A stretch of 34,776 nt of DNA, from the NCBI GenBank assembly GCA_964510955.1, contig CAZEDW010000040.1, positions 1 to 34,776 of the forward strand, given 5' to 3'. Position 1 is the stretch's first letter; the number at the start of each line of letters is the position of its first letter. A program made the position numbers and the translations under genes. Below are positions 21,501-28,276 of the stretch, piece after piece. This DNA is from JAFLCM01 sp964510955. GTDB taxonomy: Bacteria; Planctomycetota; Phycisphaerae; Phycisphaerales; UBA1924. Under the pieces are notes generated by a model. That model saw nothing but the letters and a program-made list of their open reading frames with translations. It searched no databases and was not told where the DNA came from.

Positions 21501-24150
21501 CAAGGCCAACGAGGCGGCCGACGCGGTCAACGAGGTGAAAGCGGTCATCCACGACCGCACGATGGCGGAGAAGGTGCGGATCGGGCGCCGGCTGCAGGGC
21601 ATCGCCGACGTGCAGCGGCCGATCGAGGCCAACCTGCGCCGTGTCAGGCCGGTGCGCAAGGGCGACGCGCCCGATGTCGGGTTCGCCCGCCGCCAGCTCA
21701 ACGATCAGCTCGACAACCGGAGCCTGGCCCTGGACCTGGACAACAATGACCCTCGTGGGCCGGTGAACCGCGTCCTGGTCAAGGGGCAGCGCAGAGCAGA
21801 GAACGCGGCGCTGTGGGTGGAACGGGAAGCGGCCCGCCGCGGCGACGAGCTGGTGAAGCGCGCCGGGTACAAGGGCTGGGGCGATTTCCTGGCCAAAGCC
21901 TCGGGCACGATGGGCGAGGCGAACCAGCGGAAGATCGGCGTGAAGCTCGGCGGGCGCGAGCTCACGCTGGGCGAGGGGTTGGAGTTCCTGGCCCACGACC
22001 CTGACACCGTCGCGCTCGACGCGGCCGGGCAGAAGTACAACTTCGATGATCACCGCAACGGCAGCCCGGCCGCGGCCGGCGACGACCTGCGCCGCGAGAT
22101 CGCCGCGGCCGTGGGACCCGAGAACGTGAAGCTGGTGCGTGAGCTGAAGGACCTGCGCAACGAGCTGGTGGGCGCGGACCTGCGCAAGGCGCACCGCGAG
22201 CTCCTGGGGTACGACATGAAGGAGGTCGCCGACCAGTGGCCGCGGAACCGCAACTCCGAGGCATCCGACACATCCAAGGCTCCGACCGGGTGGCGCGGGC
22301 AGCTCCGCGCCCACCTGGAGAACAGCGGGCGGCTCAAGGAGCGAACCACTGACACGCGGCTCGCGCTGCTGGTCAAGGACTTCCCCACCAAGTGGCTCTC
22401 GACGGTCAAGGCCGAGGCGGCGATCGCGCACCAGGCGGAAGCGACTCGCACCGCCGAGATGACCCTGCTCACGGGCGACACCCGGCGCCTCATCGCCGAC
22501 AAGTTCGGCGAGTCGGCGGTCAAGCAGCTGCAGGGAGCGATCGATCGCGGTTCAACACTCCCCGACCAGCCGACGACGGCGGACAAGGCGCTGGACCAGT
22601 TCCGCCGGTGGATCGGGTCGGCCCAGGTCGCCTTCAACGTCACCACGGCCGCCAAGCAGTTCACCGGTGTCTTCAAGCTCCTGGGCGAGCTCTCGCCGGT
22701 GGATATCGCGTACGGCCTGGCCCATGCCGCCTCACGGGCGACGATGGACCGCATGACCAAGGGCTCGCCCTGGCTGTGGAAGCGGTACGCGCAGTCGGCC
22801 CAGCACCTGATCTCGTCGGTGGGGTCGGACGCGAGCACGTTCAGCGCCCCGGGCGTCAAACAAGCGTTCATCGCGGCGGTCCGGTCGGCGCAGGGCGCGG
22901 CCACGCTGGCGAGGCCAAAGGGAGCGATGGACCTGCTCACCACCAACATCCCGGCCCTGTTCGACCAGGTGCGCATGATGTCGGCGGCGGACTCGGTCCC
23001 GGCGCGGGTGGCGTTCCACGCGGCCCTCAACGAGTCGCGGCGGACGAAGCCGCAGCGGACCGAGGCGCAGCACGAGGCGTACGCCGCCCGCAAGGCCGAG
23101 CAAGTGATGCGCGACACGCAGAACAGCTACGGGCCCAACGACTCAGCCGCCTGGCTGGGGCGGTATGGACGCTCGGCGCGGGGCCGGCTGCTCTCGATGT
23201 TCACCTCCGACGCCAGCAAGACGTTCAACCGGGCGTACCAGGCCACGCGGCTGATGAAGACAGACCCGGCGCGGGCTTCGGAGATGCTCGCGGGCGTGGG
23301 CCTGAGCCTCCTGGGCAGCGCGGGGGTGCAGATGGCCCTGAGCGGCGCCGGCCTCGCGTACCTGTACGGGAGCACGCGGGGCGACATGAGCCCCGACAAG
23401 CGGGAGGAGCTGCGGGACGCCATGAAGCGGGCGGGCGTCCGCGAGCTGGGCGGCGCCGTGGGCGCCATGCTCCTGGCGCCATGGGGTGGCGGCGGTCTCT
23501 TTACGAGCGAAGTGGGATCCGTGTTGCTCCAGAAGTTTGGCGGCTGGGACGCCAACGAGATTGATCTTCAGACCCCGGTCGGCTCGGCGTCGCTGGAGGG
23601 GTTCAAGGCGGGGATGCGGCTCGTTGGAGCCGTGATGAAGCGGCTGAATGCCCAGACGGGATGGAGCCGCGACAAGGCCAACCAGGAGATCCTGCGGGCC
23701 GCTTACGGGGCGGCGATGAAGGGCTCGACGCTGGTGGGCCTGCCCGCCGAGGTGACCGTGGGCCGGGCGATGGGGGCCGTGGATCGGTACGAGAAGACAC
23801 CCCCGCCGGCGCGGCAGACGCTCCCCAAGGCGCTGGACCTCATCCGCAACGGCGACCACGCCGCGGCGGCGGCGCGCATGGCCCCGTACCTGGCCTCGTT
23901 CGCGCCTGGGAGGGACCGGGCCGTGGCGGCGGCCAGACTCCGCGACCTGATCGGCGACCAGTCGGACATGCAGAAGATCAGCAACGCGGAGTTCGAGCAG
24001 CTCCCCTGGCCGCGCAAGAAGGAGCTGCTGGACGCCAACAACCGCTGGATGAACACGATGCACAAGGCGGTCAACGCGGCGCTTCAGGAGGCTGATCGTC
24101 GGAACCCCTGGCGCCCCGGTTCTGCCACCGCACCTGCGCCAGCTCGATGA
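18571..24150 (+). CDS. Giant virion (ejection / polyvalent) protein
   Basis: 1859 residues, by far the largest gene. An N-terminal Gly/Ala-rich region (to ~350) is followed by a small module near 438-510 (NLPATRYFGEMTPQEARAEG) and a low-complexity linker (~350-590) that contains several palindromic DNA elements. A 44-residue internal repeat lies at 738-781 and 795-838, and coiled coils follow. A C-terminal helical region (about 1330-1570) ends in hydrophobic stretches near 1571-1605 and 1624-1645. Size, late position and amphipathic C-terminus fit a protein ejected into the host envelope. No polymerase, lytic enzyme or protease motif is visible. The ATG at 18571 has no good ribosome site, and the frame is open from 18337, so the start is uncertain. 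Confidence 0.7.
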   Translation: MSRAATNYADEMRSIILGTDRPQKAQGAASRLRDRDWLVELDPRTKPSPSPAPAAVSTQQAPQPQTPPPGASSLGAKAWDAVKGFGSELANVPGQIEGGAHDLLAGIGRFAGGVGRTVQGWDIPVISKEVGDRLVQSEQGLTGGTATPFGPGVGPQVRDVPPAAGFSRYARQVAPIAGGVATTLATGGLGAGPVLAGAAGAASAMTIPVMGETFDELKDRPVSEQWKVAAQRGAVAQAFGMLNLDKVLPAFLRGPAEKALGDVMGGAASRTLGRAVAQDLKQEGKTAAEAAVIGAGQVFADHLVRSLNGLDKAKPVDELIAEAVDAAAQNVVGVGAARMVGRGIQQLRGESAAQHGKQTADSFPSETNTERSVSETTAPAREPTPRPGDGESVIDQAAREPGGDAVGSDPVAPPARTATPNVAPATPDVASSGTAFGERLNLPATRYFGEMTPQEARAEGFGEMKARGERPAAVLKAQQEADSTGLDHAVVKQPDGLYDVVARTEKPSQGRNTGKGLTGSSSSGDTSDPSRSAGRPLGEFDRRAEESRRMAESSLSADDSENTPGQRRSLGAAPSDDTSNPSRTVRTPVPQPEAKASVASRIAAAAGRVAERSGARATEIVREYDATIAKARREGGPAARVGATLPPEYLWHRATEVAARALQRGITTGQKLTDFVREHAATFPKGTGDQFNALHRAVKAIISRTRAPDGTHPIERFDAAVADVRDLIAERGGAGKGASVKGTIAQATGMAPAPKTVTEPGALGASMKAQARGAREGFRAGREAERAAQAARDAPTVKETIAASTGLAKGPKTVTERDALRAALKKSQRDSAAAYRAGVKDRGEKAKQEISRIKADALAKDASVQALRDRLTDTVEDALPPSIRGKMLRAVQRARTPADVHRAGERIETLAAAHDARAAVRSLEKRAGSPEKLRTRFKLTEPERAQVAGHLETARKARDAVRAEQAKNRPDWVAMRDKANEAADAVNEVKAVIHDRTMAEKVRIGRRLQGIADVQRPIEANLRRVRPVRKGDAPDVGFARRQLNDQLDNRSLALDLDNNDPRGPVNRVLVKGQRRAENAALWVEREAARRGDELVKRAGYKGWGDFLAKASGTMGEANQRKIGVKLGGRELTLGEGLEFLAHDPDTVALDAAGQKYNFDDHRNGSPAAAGDDLRREIAAAVGPENVKLVRELKDLRNELVGADLRKAHRELLGYDMKEVADQWPRNRNSEASDTSKAPTGWRGQLRAHLENSGRLKERTTDTRLALLVKDFPTKWLSTVKAEAAIAHQAEATRTAEMTLLTGDTRRLIADKFGESAVKQLQGAIDRGSTLPDQPTTADKALDQFRRWIGSAQVAFNVTTAAKQFTGVFKLLGELSPVDIAYGLAHAASRATMDRMTKGSPWLWKRYAQSAQHLISSVGSDASTFSAPGVKQAFIAAVRSAQGAATLARPKGAMDLLTTNIPALFDQVRMMSAADSVPARVAFHAALNESRRTKPQRTEAQHEAYAARKAEQVMRDTQNSYGPNDSAAWLGRYGRSARGRLLSMFTSDASKTFNRAYQATRLMKTDPARASEMLAGVGLSLLGSAGVQMALSGAGLAYLYGSTRGDMSPDKREELRDAMKRAGVRELGGAVGAMLLAPWGGGGLFTSEVGSVLLQKFGGWDANEIDLQTPVGSASLEGFKAGMRLVGAVMKRLNAQTGWSRDKANQEILRAAYGAAMKGSTLVGLPAEVTVGRAMGAVDRYEKTPPPARQTLPKALDLIRNGDHAAAAARMAPYLASFAPGRDRAVAAARLRDLIGDQSDMQKISNAEFEQLPWPRKKELLDANNRWMNTMHKAVNAALQEADRRNPWRPGSATAPAPAR
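19629..19693 (+). repeat. Direct and inverted CGGAAAG repeats in the giant gene linker
   Basis: CCAACACGGAAAG occurs at 19629-19641 and 19670-19682. CGGAAAG at 19635-19641 pairs with CTTTCCG at 19656-19662, and CGGAAA (19676-19681) pairs with TTTCCG (19688-19693) around a 6-base loop. Confidence 0.7.
19821..19860 (+). repeat. Tandem CGCTACG palindromic units
   Basis: Two successive 19-base units, 19821-19839 and 19842-19860. The second is a clean palindrome CGCTACG-CCGGA-CGTAGCG; the first is a diverged copy. Both stay in frame, encoding ATPNVAPATPDVAS. Confidence 0.65.
20121..20196 (+). repeat. Palindromic repeat element, copy A1 (inside the giant gene)
   Basis: Hairpin CACTGGAA-GTTC-TTCCAGTG (20121-20140), then GGGACACGTCAG, then a 44-base block (20153-20196) identical to 24473-24516. 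The insertion is in frame and contributes DPSRSAGRPLGEFDR to the linker of the giant protein. Copy B1 lies in non-coding DNA. Confidence 0.85.
20230..20252 (+). repeat. Palindromic hairpin, copy A2
   Basis: TCACTGTCA (20230-20238), loop GCGGA, TGACAGTGA (20244-20252), a perfect 9-bp stem. It shares the CACTG base of copies A1, A3 and B2 but has a different stem tip. Confidence 0.7.
20275..20332 (+). repeat. Palindromic repeat element, copy A3
   Basis: TCACTGGGC (20275-20283) pairs with GCCCAGTGA (20289-20297), followed by the conserved tail at 20299-20332. That tail matches 24592-24625 at 32 of 34 bases. In frame it encodes DDTSNPSRTVRT, comparable to GDTSDPSRTVRT from copy B2. Confidence 0.8.
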
Positions 24151-24364
24151 TCTCGGGCAGGCCAATCGCTATGAACCCTGTGATGCAGAAACAAACCCCT
24201 GACCCAATGCTGATGATCGTGCCCCACGGTTCATCAAAGCTGTAGCCGGCGCGTGGGCTGGGTCCATAAAAGGCGTACAGCGTGAGCCACACAAAGAACG
24301 CGGGTACGCGCCAGAGGATGAAGCGCACGAAGCCTTCGGGGAGGTCGTTCTTCACGGTCACCAC
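24071..24364 (-). CDS. Small membrane protein, minus strand
   Basis: 97 residues from a GTG at 24364 (or 24361). Two hydrophobic segments are clear: FVRFILWRVPAFFVWLTLYA and GTIISIGSGVCFCITGFIAI; the C-terminus is charged (QVRWQNRGARGSDDQPPEAP). It overlaps the last 80 bases of the giant gene in convergent orientation. No good ribosome site is seen, and the frame extends further upstream through the repeat region, so the start is uncertain. The function is unknown; a small two-TM protein encoded against the late genes could be a lysogenic conversion or exclusion factor, but that is only a possibility. Confidence 0.55.
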   Translation of the reverse strand: MVTVKNDLPEGFVRFILWRVPAFFVWLTLYAFYGPSPRAGYSFDEPWGTIISIGSGVCFCITGFIAIGLPEIIELAQVRWQNRGARGSDDQPPEAPR

Positions 24365-24451
24365 GGTACCCAGTGGGCCGCGTGTCCCCAAGCGAACGGA
24401 TACCGACCACAGGAAAGAATCTTCTACGCGAGCTCTTGGGACATGTAAACG

Positions 24452-24516
24452 TTGACACCCCAGGTGGCAAAAACCCCTCCAGGAGCGCAGGAAGGCCGCT
24501 CGGCGAGTTCGACCGC
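24452..24516 (+). repeat. Palindromic repeat element, copy B1
   Basis: TTGACACC (24452-24459) pairs with GGTGGCAA (24463-24470) with one mismatch, then the 44-base block 24473-24516, identical to 20153-20196 in the giant gene. Confidence 0.85.
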
Positions 24517-24566
24517 GAGATCGCGCGGCGGCTCCGATGCTCAGGCCACACGGTTGCCAAACGACG

Positions 24567-24625
24567 CCCACTGCGCGCCGCGCGCAGTGGGGACACGTCA
24601 GACCCCTCCAGGACCGTCAGAACGC
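24567..24625 (+). repeat. Palindromic repeat element, copy B2
   Basis: CCCACTGCGCG (24567-24577), loop CCG, CGCGCAGTGGG (24581-24591), an 11-bp stem, then a conserved tail at 24592-24625. The first 22 bases of the tail are identical to 20143-20164 (A1); the whole tail matches A3 at 32 of 34. Confidence 0.85.
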
Positions 24626-24651
24626 GGTTTGCAGGGAACGACGATTCGACG

Positions 24652-24669
24652 GGTGGCAACGTTGCCACC
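24652..24669 (+). repeat. 18-bp perfect palindrome, B3
   Basis: GGTGGCAACGTTGCCACC. Its arm GGTGGCAA is the same as the 3' arm of the B1 hairpin, linking it to the same family. It could also be an operator for the minus-strand gene downstream. Confidence 0.6.
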
Positions 24670-24707
24670 GCAGAGAGACCGCCAACCTTGCGACGCGAGT
24701 CGCGGCA

Positions 24708-24956
24708 TCACGGCGCCGCGTGGCAAATGACGTGGACGGGCTCCACAGCCTGGATCTTGTGCGCCAAGAACGGCGTGCCCAGCGGGACAGCGCCGTACCC
24801 GGCGTCGAGCGCCGCGGAGCGGCTCGGGTACACCCCGATCACCCTGACGCCCACGATGACCACGAACTGCCCGGCTCGATCGAGCAGGCCGGGCTTGAGG
24901 CGCAGATACTCGGTGTACTCGGTGGCCAGGGCTTGGGCTGGCGGAGCAGTGTCCAT
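24708..24956 (-). CDS. Small DUF5678-like protein, minus strand
   Basis: 82 residues. GQFVVIVGVRVIGVYPSRSA (about residues 28-47), then LDAGYGAVPLGTPFLAHKIQ, matches the layout of a common bacterial family (GKFVVI...V.G.YDT...AL..G....G..PFLVK.I) that I associate with DUF5678 and relatives; its function is unknown. The chosen ATG is 24956; a GTG at 25004 in the same frame would add 16 residues. It is transcribed toward the repeat island, divergent from the lysis-type gene at 25128, with a 171-base spacer that probably holds both promoters. Confidence 0.65.
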   Translation of the reverse strand: MDTAPPAQALATEYTEYLRLKPGLLDRAGQFVVIVGVRVIGVYPSRSAALDAGYGAVPLGTPFLAHKIQAVEPVHVICHAAP

Positions 24957-25127
24957 GCTCCGCGAGCATAGACCGCGGCCTCGTCGGCTCAGTAGTCCCG
25001 ACACCGGAACATCCCCTGAAAACCCGGGACCGGGCGCGCCGTCGGCGATCGCCGGGCCGCTCTGTCTCGTACGCTCGCGGGCTCAGGCCCCTGACCAAGG
25101 GAACCCCCGGAACCCCGAGGCCACCAG

Positions 25128-25493
25128 ATGACCCCGACACTCGCTTTGCTCGCCGAGGCCACCGCCGAACCTTCCCACACCTGGGAAGTCCTGCTCATCG
25201 TCGTCAGCATCCTCGTCTCGCTCGTCAACGGCGCCATGATGTGGCTCAACTCCAGGGCCGACCGCAAAGAGGACGACGCCAGCGAGGCCGAGGACGCCAA
25301 CCGCAAGCTCACCGCCGAGGCCGTGGAGGCCAAGCTGACCACCATCAGCACCAAACTCGACCTGGTCAGCACCGAGGTCCGCAGCATCATGGCCCGCCAC
25401 GACGCCGACATCATGCGCCTCTACGACCGCGTGAATACCCACGGCGAACGTCTCGCCTCGATCGAGGCCCGCCACAGCGACGACGGCAACTGA
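25128..25493 (+). CDS. One-TM coiled-coil membrane protein (possible holin or inner spanin)
   Basis: 121 residues: a short N-terminal segment, one membrane segment at about 19-42 (WEVLLIVVSILVSLVNGAMM), then a charged coiled coil to the end (LTTISTKLDLVSTEVRSIMA). The pattern fits phage XhlA-, DUF2730- or inner-spanin-like proteins. The lipoprotein gene just downstream makes a membrane-disruption role likely, but no endolysin is recognised in the window. The ATG at 25128 follows CCCCGAGGCCACCAG, a weak ribosome site. Confidence 0.55.
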   Translation: MTPTLALLAEATAEPSHTWEVLLIVVSILVSLVNGAMMWLNSRADRKEDDASEAEDANRKLTAEAVEAKLTTISTKLDLVSTEVRSIMARHDADIMRLYDRVNTHGERLASIEARHSDDGN

Positions 25494-25573
25494 ACGCACC
25501 ACGAAAACCCGGCACGCACGCCCGCGCACGCCGTCATGGACCGCCCGCCGCCCCGTAGCGTGTCGGCGGCTCA

Positions 25574-25611
25574 GGCGGGGAGGGGTCGAGGTGTCATGAC
25601 CCCTCCCCGCC
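25574..25611. terminator. Strong hairpin between the lysis-type genes
   Basis: GGCGGGGAGGGGTC (25574-25587) pairs perfectly with GACCCCTCCCCGCC (25598-25611) around a 10-base loop, 22 bases before the lipoprotein GTG. No U tract follows, so attenuation or mRNA stabilisation is as likely as termination. Confidence 0.55.
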
Positions 25612-25632
25612 GGCCTGCTACGGAGACACGCC

Positions 25633-26499
25633 GTGCGAACCAGCTTCCCCCTGCTCTTCCTCGCCGCCGCCCTGTGCCTGTGCCTCGCCGGCTGCGACCT
25701 GTTCAAGACCAAGGCCTACGACGGCAAGACGCCCATGAGCGCCGACGAGGTCGCCGCCGCCGCCAAGCTCGACGCCGAGCGGGAGAAGAGCAAGGCCAAG
25801 GCCGACGCCGACCGCCTCACCGCGGCGCTCAAGGCCGAGGCCGACGAGCAGGCGGCCAAGCTCCAGGCCGAGGCCGACGAGCAGGCGACGGCCCAGGCGC
25901 GGCGCAAGGCCGCGTTCGACAAGGCCACCGCCCAGCTCGACGCCGAGACCCGGATCAAGCTGGCCGAGCTCGCCGCCGAGTACGAGACCGACACCGCCGA
26001 CGCCCGCGCGTCCCTGGCCCGCTCGCAGGCCGAGACCACCGCCCGGCTGGCGCGGATGCAGACCGACACCGAGACCGCCGTCGCCCACATCGCCGACCGC
26101 ACCTCCCAGGCGCTGGCCTCCATCCAGCAGCGGGCCGACCGCGCCAGCGCCGACCTGGCGTCCAAGGCCGAGTTCGGGGCGTGGGCCCAGAGCACCATCG
26201 GGCAGGTGGGAGGCATGGTCCCCGGCGGCGGGCTTGTCACCAGCACGCTCACCGGCCTCATCGGCATCGGGCTTGGACGCGCGGGCCGCAAGAAGCTCGC
26301 CGATGAGGAGTACGCCGCCGGCAAGAAGGACGCCCACGACGAACGCGACCTGCGCGACAAGGAGTGGGATGCCTCGCACGCGGCGGCGAACAACAGCGCC
26401 CTGATCGCCACGCTCCTGAGCGCGAGCGGGATCAGGCTGCCGCAGCCGACACTTCCCGCCCCCGCAACCGCACCGGCCTCGACCGGCGCCGCGGCCTGA
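25633..26499 (+). CDS. Lipoprotein with long coiled coil (outer-spanin-like candidate)
   Basis: 288 residues. The N-terminus is a lipoprotein signal: MRTS, a hydrophobic core, then lipobox L18-A-G-C21. From ~40 to ~190 it is an Ala/Glu/Lys coiled coil (ALKAEADEQAAKLQAEADEQ), then a glycine-rich hydrophobic stretch at about 195-217 (GGMVPGGGLVTSTLTGLIGI) and an Ala/Pro-rich tail. This suggests outer-membrane anchoring and spanning of the periplasm. With the upstream one-TM protein it may form a spanin-like pair, though it is longer than typical outer spanins. A structural role is an alternative. GTG start with CGGAGA at about 25621. Confidence 0.6.
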   Translation: MRTSFPLLFLAAALCLCLAGCDLFKTKAYDGKTPMSADEVAAAAKLDAEREKSKAKADADRLTAALKAEADEQAAKLQAEADEQATAQARRKAAFDKATAQLDAETRIKLAELAAEYETDTADARASLARSQAETTARLARMQTDTETAVAHIADRTSQALASIQQRADRASADLASKAEFGAWAQSTIGQVGGMVPGGGLVTSTLTGLIGIGLGRAGRKKLADEEYAAGKKDAHDERDLRDKEWDASHAAANNSALIATLLSASGIRLPQPTLPAPATAPASTGAAA

Positions 26500-26565
26500 C
26501 GGTCTTTGTGCAGCGCGGGGGCCGGGCCCGGTCTCCACGCTGATTCACCAACGGAGACGCCGACC

Positions 26566-27195
26566 ATGCCCGCCTCACCCACCATCCGTGTCCCCACCGG
26601 CCAGATCACCGGCTCGTTCGTGCTCGGCGGGCGCACCGTCGCGGCGCCCCTGCCGGCCTTCGCGGCTCTGTGCACCTACAGCTCGGCCCTGGTCGCCGTC
26701 GCGTCCAAGGCCCCCGTGGCGCTCGCCTCGACCGACGTGGACGACCAGGGCATGCCCTGCCTGCCCAGCCCGTTCAACGCCTCGGACCACACCACGGGCC
26801 GGGCCATGTTCCACTTCCGCGAGCTGCTGCGGAAGGTCTTCAACTTCGTCGTCACCGACGCCGACAACGAGACGGTGAACGCCCGCGTCTGGGACTGGCT
26901 CCTGTGGCGGGTGGCGAGCGGCTCGTACTACCTGGTCCCGCGCCCCGTGTGCGACCTGGTGATCACCGCCGGCTCCAACGCCTGCCCGTGGGTGACCAAC
27001 GGCTTCTTCGCCGACACCATCGCCGTCACCAACGTGACGCGGCCCGCGTCGCTCCTGGCCGAGAGCTACTCGCGCATCGGCAACGACGTGGCCACGCTCG
27101 AAGTGCCGCCGTGCGGGGCGCCGGTGCTCGAGATCGAGTGCACGCTCAACGGCGCGACGGGCGCCGGCCTTCAGATCTTCGCGCACGACCGTTGA
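26566..27195 (+). CDS. Probable tail fibre or virion surface protein
   Basis: 209 residues, beta-rich (TGQITGSFVLGGRTVAAPLP) with a helical middle (FHFRELLRKVFNFVVTDADN). There is no signal peptide. CGGAGA at 26552-26557 fixes the ATG at 26566. It stands first in a three-gene group ending in an SGNH hydrolase, so it probably contributes to the fibre or spike assembly. I recognise no specific family. Confidence 0.55.
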   Translation: MPASPTIRVPTGQITGSFVLGGRTVAAPLPAFAALCTYSSALVAVASKAPVALASTDVDDQGMPCLPSPFNASDHTTGRAMFHFRELLRKVFNFVVTDADNETVNARVWDWLLWRVASGSYYLVPRPVCDLVITAGSNACPWVTNGFFADTIAVTNVTRPASLLAESYSRIGNDVATLEVPPCGAPVLEIECTLNGATGAGLQIFAHDR

Positions 27196-27253
27196 ACCAC
27201 GACCCGACCGCAGATCATCCCCGACCACCAACCAGCAGCAAGGACGCCCGCCC

Positions 27254-28273
27254 ATGCACAACCAGACCGTCAAGCTCAAGCCCGACGACCGCGACAACAT
27301 GCTGCCGGTCTTCCTCTTCGACCCCACCACGGGCAAGCCGCTCGACGCACTGGCCTGGGACACCGCCTCCCTGAAGTGCGTCGGGACCAGCGACGCGGCC
27401 ATCTTCGCCGGCGGGGTGAACCAGCGGGACATCGCGCCGGCCACCGCGACGCTGAACGAGTACACGAGCCAGGGCTTCGTGAAGTACGACAACGGCTATA
27501 GCAAGGGCCTGTACCAGTTCGGCGTCCCCAACTCGATCCTAGCCGACGCCGACGCGCCAGACGCCACCTGGATCCGCTTCGACTTCTACCTGACCATCGG
27601 CGGCGACGACTGCCTGATTGGCACGCTCTTCATCGACCTGGACCAGCCCGCCCGCATCCCCGGTGCCATCGGCGTCAGCGTGAACGACATCAGCGCCGCA
27701 GCCGGCTACTCGGCAAAGATCACCAAGCTTAGCGGCGACTTCGCCGTCGGCACCAACGGCGCCGAGCGGCTCCGCGGGTACGCCCTGGTCAACGTCAAGA
27801 CCGGCGTGTGCAACATCATCGACGTCAGCTCGATCCCCGTGGACGAGTTCGACGAGCCCATCCTCAACGAGTTCGACGTGACGTTCTACGGCGACTACTC
27901 GGGCGGCAACTCCGACGGCACCGACACCGGCTGGTACCTGCTCCCCGCCAAGGCCAGCGCCGCCGGCATGAGCGCCGGGAGCTTCCCCCGCCTGGACGTG
28001 AAGGTGGCCAGCGCCGTCGAGGACAACAGCACCACCGCGTTCAAGCTCGCGGGCGTGAACCTCAGCCTGGGATCGTTCGACAACCTGGTGGCCCGGCTCA
28101 GCAACGCGTTCATCACCTTCACCGACTGCGGCCTGACCGGGCTGGGGCCCCGCTCGTACCCGCTCACCGTCGCCATCGACGGGTCCGACATCGTCGCCAC
28201 CACCACCGAGGCCCTGCCGCGCATCCCCGTGCTGGGCGAGACCGCCTGGATCCACGGCAACACGAGGGGCTGA
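27254..28273 (+). CDS. Tail fibre / baseplate-upper-protein-like protein
   Basis: 339 residues. The N-terminal ~135 residues have the pattern of a phage fibre or baseplate-upper N-domain: LKPDDRDNMLPVFLFDPTTG, then a beta segment ending GLYQFGVPNSILADADAP, then RFDFYLTIGG. The C-terminal two thirds are beta-rich with Asp/Gly turns (FDVTFYGDYSGGNSDGTDTG). This suggests an N-terminal attachment domain and a receptor-facing C-terminus. AAGGAC upstream supports the ATG at 27254. The downstream spike enzyme gene starts 3 bases after the stop. Confidence 0.6.
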   Translation: MHNQTVKLKPDDRDNMLPVFLFDPTTGKPLDALAWDTASLKCVGTSDAAIFAGGVNQRDIAPATATLNEYTSQGFVKYDNGYSKGLYQFGVPNSILADADAPDATWIRFDFYLTIGGDDCLIGTLFIDLDQPARIPGAIGVSVNDISAAAGYSAKITKLSGDFAVGTNGAERLRGYALVNVKTGVCNIIDVSSIPVDEFDEPILNEFDVTFYGDYSGGNSDGTDTGWYLLPAKASAAGMSAGSFPRLDVKVASAVEDNSTTAFKLAGVNLSLGSFDNLVARLSNAFITFTDCGLTGLGPRSYPLTVAIDGSDIVATTTEALPRIPVLGETAWIHGNTRG

Positions 28274-28276
28274 TCC

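Larger units (their letters stand above)
24365..24707. other. Intergenic island made of palindromic repeats
   Basis: Between two minus-strand genes. I see no convincing gene here, but copies B1, B2 and B3 of the palindromic elements occupy most of it. A plus-strand frame crosses it and encodes a helix-turn-helix-like phrase (DREIARRLRCSGHTVAKRR, from about 24511), possibly a remnant. Confidence 0.6.

Noticed and set aside
18571..24150. N4-like virion RNA polymerase as identity of the giant protein
   Set aside because: I could not find polymerase catalytic motifs; the protein is dominated by coiled coil, low-complexity linker and hydrophobic segments.
24373..25131. Plus-strand open frame through the repeat island
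   Set aside because: Its second half is the complement of the better-supported DUF5678-like gene. Only the short helix-turn-helix-like phrase near 24511 is of interest, and it is reported as a possible remnant.
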